Assembly (NCBI RefSeq): GCF_901709675.1
Contig: NC_051090.1
Coordinates: 3,622,342 to 3,686,341, forward strand
DNA length: 64,000 bases
Direction of reading: 5' to 3'
Source: Syngnathus acus
Lineage: Eukaryota; Chordata; Actinopteri; Syngnathiformes; Syngnathidae
Shown: in pieces, positions 30,501 to 64,000 of the stretch
Position numbering within the stretch: position 1 is the stretch's first letter
Layout of the letters: each line of letters starts with the position of its first letter
Program-made: the position numbers and the translations under genes
The notes under the pieces: model-generated
Database searches by the model: none
What the model was told of the DNA's origin: nothing
Seen by the model: only the letters and a program-made list of their open reading frames with translations

Positions 30501-33500
30501 TCTCCTTTTAGGCGAGAACAAGTCATGATCGGAGTTTCCCGTGTAGGCGATGCCGTGAGCTTGATCCCTGCAAATTGAAAACAAACACTCGAGAAAATTC
30601 TTCCAAAACATTTCAGTCGTGCCTCTTACCCTGCCGTGGCTTGACTGTTCACGGTCGTAGAGACCGGAAATGATCGCGGATGGTCCGGTAATTGATTGCC
30701 GATAGTCGGTTGATTGCCGGTCAGCATGATTCCGTTCATGTATAACGGCGTATTCCCGTCTGGAATATCTGGGCCGGTGTGCTCCCCGTTGCCCCATTGG
30801 GATGCCGCCAACGTTTTCGAAGTCACATCCCCAAAATCATTAGCCGAGGGCATTTCTGATAAATTGGAAGCCGTGGGGATCGCTAAAGCACAACATAAAT
30901 CCAAATTAGACGGGTGTGACTGGATATTACGCTTCATTCTTTTGGGATCTTTAATATCTGGTTTCCATACCATTGTGTTGCGTCGGAGGTGGTGGTGGTT
31001 CAAAGTTGGGCGTTTTGATGGAAGAAGGTTTGACAGGCTTCTTTGGAGCAACCTCCAGGTTGGCTCGGTCCACATTCCTTGGCAAAGAATCCAACATCAT
31101 CGGTATGTCTTCAGTCCCTCCCTTCTTTGTGTCCTCCAACGTCGGGGAGCTTTGCCCTGCGCAGAGTTTTCAGCTCGTTAATCCTGAATACTCTGTGGAA
31201 TTCCAGGATGTTATCGCTCCGACACGCTTGACGTCCGACGGCTGACTTAATGCCGTCAACGGAATGCGGTCAGAGGGAGTTGAGTGGTAGACGACCTGAC
31301 CTCACGGGAATGACGCAATTGGATTTGTGAGGAAACCAAACCTGTTGGGGTGACTGCAACTTAAATGTTAGCATTTTTACAAATTCCTAGAATATTGTCA
31401 TGGCTGACTCAATAAACCTGCTTCAGGTTGGTAGTCCAACCAAGCACGGACGCAACTTATTTGTTTGTTAGCCGGTTAGCATAAGTCTGCTACTTGAATA
31501 TTTAAGGAATCCCACTTTTGTTGAGTAGAAGCATCTGTGGCTAAAGCTAAACTGTTTCCGGACCTGGATTTGCCACCTCTGACTGTGAATATTACGGTGC
31601 CCCAATGGGAACACAAAGCCTTTGGCGTGTCTTTGAGATCATTGAGGACTCACCGCCAATTTTACTGCTGTGCCGTCTAGCCCGAGAGGTCTGCAAGGAA
31701 GGTAGTTCTGCTAGCAAAGTGGTGGGGCTTGGAGGTAGGTGGAGCTCCTCGGGAGGCGGCGAACTGGAGACGGAACTGTTTGTCTGTAAGCTGAGACCAG
31801 AAAGAAATGTCAGTGTTAATATTTTTAACATTGTGATATTAACGCTTAGGTCGTCTGGGTTACTTGAGGTTTGACTTCCTGCGGATCTTCTGCAGGGCGC
31901 CGAGGACCCTTTGGTCGGCTGCGCCGCTCCTCCTATATTGGCCAATGTCGTCCGCCCTCTCCAAGGCTGAGAGAGCTGAACGGGAACCCTCGGTTGGGAG
32001 AGGCGACGGGGAGTCGTCAATGTTTTTCAGCATTGCTTCGATACTGACCGGCGTCACACCGCGCTCAGGCTTGGAAGGTGACGGCATAGGGGAGGAGAAT
32101 TCGGGCGAAGGGGTGGAGATGGGTTTAGGGCTTGGCACTAAGCTTATTCTACCTTGATGGTCAAGTACAGAAATCTCCAGTGGTGTTTCACTCTCTGGAG
32201 ATGGGAGGTAAGGATCTGGAATATCAGAAATGAAAAAGGGGGGTGAGGTGACGCTAGGAGGCACGGCCATTGCGCCATCAGAATCAGGTAAGGATGAAAA
32301 GTTTGGCTCGTCGTCAAACTCGGGAGGTATCGGGATGAGCGGAGCCAGTACAGGACCGTCCAGGGTGGGCGTGTCCAAGATGGGATCAGTCGGAACATTA
32401 TCCAAATTAGTTTTGGCGGGCCATTTTAAACCCAGAAAGCCTTTCTTCTTGGAGTTCGGAACTGTCGAGGGGTACGGAGCAGACACCAGATCGGCGGTGG
32501 TCACTGGCTGGGGCTTCTTGTCTTTTATCAACTTGTGGTACAGCAAATTCTCATCGAGCGGCTCCTTGCTAGCCTTGGTTAGAAGCTTCCCCTGGTTCCT
32601 CTCCAACAAGGTTGTCTTGAGAGGCTTCTCGCTCTCTTTTTCATCCTTGAAGACCACCCTGGGGGCCATGACGGATCTTCCGTTCAGTGTCTGGTTGATG
32701 GAGGTCAGCAGGGAAGGGCGGGCCCCTGCTGGGAGGTAATGCGTGGGGCTAGTGGGAGGAGGGACCACTTTGGGTTTCTCTGGGAGGTTTGGTTTCACTC
32801 TGGGTTGCCTCAGCAGGAGGTCTTCCTCTTGGAACTTAGCCCTCAAGGCCTTGAAGTCCATCGTCTGCTGGTGGGAGGAGATAACTGCAAAAGATCAACC
32901 TCACTTGCAAGAGCGGAAAAGCATTCTACTCTTCACGTTGTTTTGATAACCAAGGGGTGCGCCCCTTGCTCGTATGACAATGCTTATCTCCAAGTGACTT
33001 TTAAACGACCATGTTTGCATATGAAATGGTCTTAAGGCAGCCTTGCCCAACTTTTGACAAAGAAGGCGCACCCCCCCCCCACACATACACACAAAAAGTA
33101 ACAAAGAACAGAGAAAATCAAGCAGTTAGCAAGCATCGCTAACATTAGGTTGTGTCGGGACCGCATTTAGGAAAACCCTTTCACAGCAGACATGACAGCT
33201 TGGCATGATCTCAAAAGTCGAAATTCTTCAACTACACACGCCCTTTAGCATGCCAACAGATGACGCACCCCTCCACCCCTGCCCAAGAAGTCACGCGACA
33301 TAATAAGTATAAATATAAGTGAAAAAAGCTATGGTATTGCTGATTTGAAGTTCCATAACATCCAGACTGAAGTGGCGCACCCCTTTGCACACTGTAAAAA
33401 TAACTGTGATAAAATCATGTCAAAATAATTGCGACATGGATTGTTGTCTATTTAGGAACCATTTGGAAATTCCTTTTGTCAGAGCATAGAAATTAGAGTT

Positions 33501-33706
33501 AAGTGCAGCAGTTCCCAATTTTTTTTTGTAGCCACGCACCCTCTTTGACATACACTTGCACACACCCTTGCAAAAAAATTATCAAAAATTATTTAAGATG
33601 AAATGGAAGATGGGTTACCACGTGACAAAATTCACATGTAAGTTTTGAGGACAGATGTGAAGTGGCGTACCTGTGGCATCCGTATGTTGACGTCCTCGAT
33701 GTCCAT
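27231..33706 (-). CDS. fyb2: FYN-binding protein 2 (ADAP-family adaptor)
   Basis: Cytoplasmic adaptor of the FYB/ADAP family, known in mammals as a raft-recruited partner in antigen-receptor signalling. Eighteen exons: 33671-33706, 31864-32867, 31654-31790, 30971-31156, 30630-30882, 30458-30567, 30310-30338, 30176-30210, 29719-29893, 29342-29501, 29169-29277, 29016-29101, 28863-28944, 28401-28484, 28243-28314, 28135-28157, 27527-27560, 27231-27309. All phases close for 897 residues. The family signature MDFKALRAKFQ lies at 15-25, then long proline-rich sequence (including FEPPPPPTQ), a Lys/Glu helix at about 612-655, and a helically extended SH3 domain at about 650-730 (IRKKFK, then YRAKVTVTTKGRKDDLPVQK, then GKWLARN and YGYVAVDHV). 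A 160-residue acidic tail follows, ending ELYADDSE. I see no YDDV SH2-binding motif. FYB2 is chosen over FYB1 by linkage, because the C-terminal half resembles FYB1 too. The start could instead be Met15, which has better context. Confidence 0.85.
27481..27520. repeat. (TG)20 microsatellite at a fyb2 splice donor
   Basis: On the fyb2 sense strand this is a CA repeat that begins immediately after the GTAAGA donor of exon 17 (27527-27560). Confidence 0.95.
27561..28134 (-). other. fyb2: fyb2 intron 16
   Basis: A 574-bp intron, AT-rich. A 71-codon minus-strand open frame within it is low-complexity and has no splice support. Confidence 0.7.
28485..28862 (-). other. fyb2: fyb2 intron 13
   Basis: A 378-bp intron. 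No repeat or exon recognised. Confidence 0.7.
31157..31653 (-). other. fyb2: fyb2 intron 3
   Basis: A 497-bp intron between the proline-rich exons. Nothing recognised inside. Confidence 0.7.
32868..33670 (-). other. fyb2: fyb2 intron 1 with decayed repeat
   Basis: An 803-bp intron. It contains recurring degenerate units of the type 'gtggcgcacccctttg' and 'agcagttcccaattttttt...gccacgcaccctctttgacat' (about 33040-33075, 33370-33390, 33505-33560), which look like pieces of one dispersed element. No terminal repeats were found. Confidence 0.5.
33671..33706 (-). CDS. fyb2: fyb2 probable first coding exon
   Basis: Encodes MDIEDVNIRMPQ followed by a GTACGC donor, phase 0. It joins in frame to the acceptor CCACCAG just before CAGACG-ATG of the large exon. 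If the acceptor 16 nt further upstream (TTTTGCAG) is used instead, the frame is lost and translation would start at the internal ATG (32861). So this exon may be coding or 5' UTR. Confidence 0.55.
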
Positions 33707-35653
33707 TCAGTCAGTCGAGCATCTCATCTTGCTCGGGTGCTGCTCAAACATATCGGCCATTAAAACAAAGTGACTGGAAGAAAACTTCTTCTTACACAAC
33801 ACTCATGCGCACTGAAAATGGTTCCGGTGGAGGAATGACGCCAAGTCGAAACACACATTCACACACACTCCTCACACATCCCGTCAAACGAGTCTGCTTC
33901 AGGACAGATTGTCAACAGAGTATGGATGTCTTTTTTTTTTTCTTCATGTTGGAGGAATGTCACTCGGCCAGTGTGAGTGAGCGTCATGAAACTTTGCTGC
34001 AGGTGATTTTTTTTTTCTTTTTTCTTAACAAATAAATACAAGTTAGCATTAAAGTTTAAATATTCATAACACATTTTAAAATTTGTATGATTTGTTTGTG
34101 GATTTTTTTTTTCAGTGAAAAGATGCAGACGAGAAAAACACAACAATAGAAGAGGTTGGGCAACATTCCAAACTGGTAACGCAGAAGACGACTTAGTACT
34201 TATATTATAACATACATACAGAACATTACCTAGTAAGGCACTTTCTCAAATGTTTTGAGTTTCCTGGAAAAAAATATCATTCCAGCAAATTTGAAAACAT
34301 TTTTGACACTGTGCACAAATCATTTTAACTGCACAAATTATAGCCAACAACATAGTTGAGATGTGTTTATTTGGAACAGTAATACATGGTTGATATATGG
34401 AAATTAAAAGTGAATCCAAACCTAAAAAAAACAGGAGAAAAAAAATGATCGAACCCCCCGCTGTAGAATGTCATATATTGGTAAGATAAAAATAATATCA
34501 ATTTACATTAAGAAACTGTTAGTTGAGGTAAAATCTAGAAATGTTCCTGTTCCCTTTTTTGTGTATGTTTTTGCTCGCTCTCTAGAACAACATGTCATCA
34601 TCATCATCGTCGACTCTGGCCATGAAACAGGGAGTCGCCGGATGAAGACGGTCACACAGGCCGGAATACGGCGCAACCTCGAAATACGAACGATGGATAA
34701 GCAGTGGTTGCTTCCCAATGTATGTTTTGCCACATTAAAATGAAACTTAATCACATGGACTTTTTTTTTTCTGACCAACGATCAAAGACACAAAGGGCTA
34801 AACTATAAAGCTAGGAAATTTTGCATTGTTGGCTAATTCCATATATGTATTTATACATTTATCTATATATATGTATATATACATACATGTAAGTTAAATT
34901 CGCATTGTTTCCCAAAAGTGGGCAGGGGGAAAAGCAAGGTGGGGCTGTAAGAATAAAAAAATAAAAATAAAACGAGAGGCTGACTGTCGTGTGGATCAGA
35001 CTAAATGTTGGGGAAACGCATGTGGCTATTGCTTGGGTTCAAACATTTGCATAACTCGAAGCCTCCCTATTTGATGGCACAGAGGTCTGACATGGTGGAG
35101 ACGGTGGGTCATGTTTATTTACACACTGGCAACCCCCCCCCCATAATCTGGATACCTTTAACGCCACTCTACAGCGCCTCCTACAGAGCTGAACCCGACA
35201 TTGCGGCTCAATTTTGAATTGAATTCTTATTGTACAAAAAAGCTATTGAGAATGAAGTCGGCTTCCCTTCCACATTGTTCTGGTCCTCTTAAAGCAGTTT
35301 GCCAAGAGACTGGTTGGGCCAGTCAAATGCATGTGTGCGTGTGTGTATGGCTGGCGAGTGAGTAGCTCCCAGAGTTTGTTTCTGCAACCGGGTCAAGGCC
35401 TCCGCGACAGTCTACACGGACAGCAAAGATGGAGGAGAGCAGGAGGCGAGGGAGAGGGGGGGGGGGGGAAGTCCACCTGTGGGGATACCTGGCCTGCCTG
35501 GAGTCAGTGAGCAAAGAGGAGGCAGGAAGATCACACACTCATCCTCACACACACATAAGCAAGTGTGGGGAGATGGTTGGGGTGGGGTGGGGGGTCTCCC
35601 TCCTCCAGTTTTCTCAGTGCCGGTCCAAACCGCCTTGCTGTTCCCATATTTCT
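33707..35653. other. fyb2-dab1 intergenic interval
   Basis: AT-rich sequence of about 1.9 kb with homopolymer tracts. It holds the fyb2 promoter and the dab1 3' end. Minus-strand AATAAA signals at 35114-35119 and 34366-34371 could end dab1 transcripts that use the 35654-35701 exon. No complement C8A or C8B exon, which lie here in tetrapods, is visible. Confidence 0.6.
34366..35119 (-). terminator. Candidate dab1 polyadenylation signals
   Basis: AATAAA hexamers on the minus strand at 35114-35119 and 34366-34371, about 0.5 and 1.3 kb after the stop in the candidate alternative last exon. Confidence 0.35.
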
Positions 35654-35701
35654 CTATTTCTTCCCTTTGTTGATGCGGGCGTACAGAGGGTCCTTCTTCT
35701 T
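35654..35701 (-). CDS. dab1: Candidate alternative C-terminal exon of dab1
   Basis: A 15-codon frame with stop, KKKDPLYARINKGKK, preceded by a good acceptor (TTTTTTTCTAG). It starts in phase 0, so it can join directly to the exon at 39474-39622, which also ends in phase 0 (GEEDA), bypassing the 38273-38353 exon and replacing the usual ...PEAGS tail by a basic Tyr-containing one. A possible donor GTAGGT just after the usual stop (near 38260) would instead make it a 3' UTR exon. Assignment rests on position, strand, phase and its protein-like content. Confidence 0.45.
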   Translation of the reverse strand, partial: KKKDPLYARINKGKK

Positions 35702-37030
35702 CTAGAAAAAAATTATACAACTTTAGGAGGATGTGTGATTTGAAAGGTTCATGATTTGTTCTGGGACGGGACAGTAGATGGGTGGTTAGCATCTACGTTT
35801 CACACTTGAGATTTGAATCTTGAGGTTTTTTTTTTTTTTGCATGGATTGAAAAAAAATAGAATCAGCTCATGCAGGATGGAACAGTTCACACTGATGATG
35901 ACTTAAAGCCAGTTTACATACAGGCCCAATATTAATATGAACAAAATGCTTCTTATTACTAAAGTGACCACTGGGTGGCAGTAGTGCACTAGCTTCAAAG
36001 CCAACTATCACTTCAGCCTGCTTCCCAGGCCTCCCTCTTCAAGCAAGAAAAACTCCCAATGTGTGAGACCCAACACGACTAAATAAATAAATAGATAAAT
36101 ATCCTGAGCGATTAATCAAATACTGAGTTAATCAGCCGCTATTTGCGCAATGTTTTCACCAGGCGAGTCCTAAGAATGATGACTCAAGTCTGACTCATGA
36201 GACTCGAATGGCACATGTCTGACTCGCCGACTCGTTCTTGACTCGCGGATCTTCTCCGTGTACAAAAGACGGTCGTGACTCATCGTGTCTGCCCCTCAAG
36301 CTAGCCGCGATCGCTCGCTTGTTAGTCTTCTCATATTTACCGTCGCCCACTCCACCTGCCGTGAAGACGGCTCGACGGGCTTATTATATTTTCAGCGTTC
36401 GGAGCCTTCTCAATTTCTAAACTTACTTTCAATCCCTAACCCAATCTTGAATACTTCATTTGAAAGAGTTTTGGAAAGTGGCTGGAGTATTGCAAACAGA
36501 ACCCAATGCAGATTGGACCTTCTGTTGTACTACGGAAGAAGTCTTGTTGATTTTGTTATGATCCGGGCACAGATCGGGGGCAGTTGCAAAGCGCCAACGT
36601 ATCCACATTCCGGATCGCTGGCCTTGGTGTCAGGAATGTTTTTCCTGGCCCCTATGCTCATTAAAATCAACTCATTATTGTATTTTTTATCCTGCGCTCT
36701 TGGCTGTTGGTTTGGCCATCTTATGCTGCACAATACCCCAGGTGGATTGTGATTTGGGGGAGGGGCTTCATTTTCAAGTGGCTTTTGACACACGTTCTGA
36801 CTCCTTCTCGCTGCTATAAAAAAATTCAATCACGTTGGAGGCCGCGCGTTGACAAAGACTAAAAGTATCTTTCACCGTGTTCCAAATACGAGAGGGCAGA
36901 GGAGCCGTGGTCCTAATAAAACCCTCACGCGGGTGTTGGGCTCGATGGGGACTGGGGGGTCGTTGGCGTTAGGACCTGGACAAAAACAGCGAAATGAGAT
37001 TGGCCGGCAAACCGTGACGGCGGGTCGTTT

Positions 37031-37036
<6 letters not shown>

Positions 37037-37067
<31 letters not shown>
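37037..37067. repeat. (CT)n dinucleotide microsatellite
   Basis: About 15 CT units. Confidence 0.9.
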
Positions 37068-37069
<2 letters not shown>

Positions 37070-37611
37070 GACGCACTTACTCATTGAAATACAAAAAAAA
37101 AAAAAAAACACCCACTAGATGTGACAGTTTGATTCAGTGGCATCTTGATTTGATTCGATATGGCACGGCTATGTAGCAGCATTTAAAAGCGTTATAATCG
37201 AATTCAAAGGAACAAAACATTGCCAGCAACATCAAGGCGATTGATTACGATTCATACCCGATGTGTGAACGATTCAAGGATCGTTTATTTTAAAGTAACG
37301 ATTCGATTGGACTCGGCTGAATCAAAACCGGTTTCTGACTCAAAACGGCTTTACATCACACCCCTAATATATAATTGACCAAAACCCTGCTAACAAAGTG
37401 AAATGAAGAATTTGAATTTTCTTCCTCCTTTTTTCTTCCAAATTGCAGACTCAAAGTTGCATTCTACTACGTTGCAAAGTCGATTTGAATTTGATTAATT
37501 GTTGAGCCCAGGTACACACAGCGGCACATTTTGGCTGCAATATGAGCCCAGTTGGTCACAGTATCAATCACAGGTGTGATTGTCCTGGGGATAAATGGGC
37601 CTAATAAGCTA

Positions 37612-37616
37612 GTGTG

Positions 37617-37651
<35 letters not shown>
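37612..37651. repeat. (TG)n dinucleotide microsatellite
   Basis: About 20 TG units with one CG interruption. Confidence 0.92.
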
Positions 37652-38130
37652 TAGGGGCGGTGTGTAAAGTCGATGTGATCGAGCAAGTAAACACCATATG
37701 GGAGTCACATCATTGGCAAAGCTGCCCGCCTCCTACATGAGAACCGCTCGAAGCTTCTGGCCCAAAACAGTCCAACTCCCGCCAGATTCCGCACGGGCAC
37801 AGGAGGGAGGGGCGGGGAGGAAGGGGGTTGGGGGGGGGGGGTGTTGAGGTCCGCCGCCCCCTCTTCTCCCGAGTCGAGGCAGGATCAGGGGGGAGGCTTC
37901 TTGGGTTTGTAATTAATGGCAATTACGCAGAGGCGGTCATTAATCTTGGCAGCCCGGAATTAGCTGATGAAAAACAAAAGCGTCCGTCCGTCGCCTGCAG
38001 CTGTCATTAAGGAGACTGGAAGCACAATGAGGCTTTCAAAGGCTAACCTGGCCTTGAAACACCGATCCGGACTTGAAACTCAACTTTGAATCTCTATAGC
38101 CCGACCGTTGAGGCATGAAATCACAAATCC

Positions 38131-38164
38131 AGGCTTTGAAACCTGAACCAGGTTTTCAAAGCCT
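38131..38164. other. Inverted repeat / hairpin, 15-bp stem, 3-nt loop
   Basis: AGGCTTTGAAACCTG (38131-38145), loop AAC, then CAGGTTTTCAAAGCCT (38149-38164). All 15 bases of the left arm pair, with one bulged T on the right. It lies in the dab1 3' region. Too short for a standard microRNA precursor. Confidence 0.7.
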
Positions 38165-38272
38165 AATAGAAAAACTTAAGAAGATGGAAATGGGAAAAAA
38201 AACGACTGAAAGATGGATGAGAAGGTGGTGGTGGTGGTTTTGGGGTTGATACCTACCGCGCCCTGCTGCTAT

Positions 38273-63684
<25,412 letters not shown>

Positions 63685-64000
63685 CCTCCAGGTTCCGACC
63701 GGGTTGGGTTACGTGTGTGGGCGCCGGGTGCGCGTGCGTGCGTGGCGTGGCGGCGCCGGGTGTGCGTGTCTGGGCACACGGGCTCATGGGAGGGAGGGAG
63801 GCGGGGCTTCAGCCCTGATGCAATGTCCGGCGTACACCCACGCCGAGCTGGGTAAAAAAACAAAAAAAAGTCAGTTAGGGAAAACAATGTTTGCCCCTCC
63901 CTTTAGGGTGAGCTCGTTTTGACTGCTGGGCCTTGAGTGCATGTTGCCCGTGGTAGCGACGGCGTGCGGAAACCCAGCTCAACACTTCCTAATAACGCGT
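63685..64000 (-). other. dab1: dab1 sequence upstream of the start codon
   Basis: 5' UTR and upstream sequence before the ATG at 63684. The promoter is not identified. DAB1 genes usually have further 5' noncoding exons far upstream, so the true promoter may lie outside the window. Confidence 0.5.

Larger units (their letters stand above)
35702..38272 (-). other. dab1: dab1 3' region or last intron
   Basis: Either the 3' UTR of the 38273 stop or an intron leading to the 35654-35701 exon. It holds (CT)n at 37037-37067, (TG)n at 37612-37651, a homeodomain-site-rich block at about 37905-38060, a perfect-looking hairpin at 38131-38164 and a minus-strand AATAAA at 37284-37289. Confidence 0.55.

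Noticed and set aside
32230-32739. 169-codon plus-strand open frame
   Set aside because: Antisense shadow of the large fyb2 exon at 31864-32867.
36285-36752. 155-codon plus-strand open frame in the dab1 3' region
   Set aside because: No recognisable similarity. Hydrophobic C-terminal part is not patterned like a membrane protein family I know.

Overview
This is vertebrate nuclear DNA from a compact-genome teleost fish. The evidence is multi-exon genes with GT-AG introns, many introns of only 70-500 bp, dense CA/TG microsatellites, fish-type MITEs and a degraded mariner-like transposase fragment. The exact species cannot be read from the sequence. There are no prokaryotic features, CRISPR arrays, rRNAs or tRNAs that I can support.

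Four genes are present, in the same order and orientation as on human chromosome 1p32: plpp3 (minus, coding 1757-18476), prkaa2 (plus, 19825-24721), fyb2 (minus, 27231-33706) and dab1 (minus, 35654/38273-63684). I rebuilt each gene exon by exon. Reading frame and splice phase close without a break: 312 codons plus stop for plpp3, 557 for prkaa2, 897 for fyb2 and 608 for dab1. In tetrapods C8A and C8B lie between FYB2 and DAB1. Here only about 2 kb separates fyb2 from dab1 and no C8 exon is visible. The block is the 1p32 half of an old duplicated neighbourhood whose other half in mammals carries PLPP1, PRKAA1, FYB1, C6/C7/C9 and DAB2.

Layout: 1-1756 plpp3 3' end and 3' UTR; 1757-18476 plpp3, with a pair of alternative second exons at 8668-8825 and 9074-9228; 18477-19824 a divergent plpp3/prkaa2 promoter interval; 19825-24721 prkaa2; 24722-27230 convergent 3' ends of prkaa2 and fyb2; 27231-33706 fyb2; 33707-35653 intergenic; 35654-63684 dab1; 63685-64000 the start of upstream dab1 sequence.

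The gene products are not one pathway. plpp3 is a membrane lipid phosphate phosphatase, prkaa2 the AMPK catalytic alpha-2 subunit, fyb2 an immune-type adaptor, and dab1 the Reelin-pathway adaptor. Shared placement reflects ancestry rather than an operon.

The best leads for new biology are the frame-enforced mutually exclusive exon pair in plpp3 (one copy carries its own N-glycosylation sequon and a TG-repeat acceptor), a candidate alternative C-terminal exon of dab1, a His-rich dab1 exon where mammals have a different regulated exon, a stop-free 66-bp intron inside the AMPK kinase domain, and two inverted hAT-type MITEs with perfect 8-bp target duplications.
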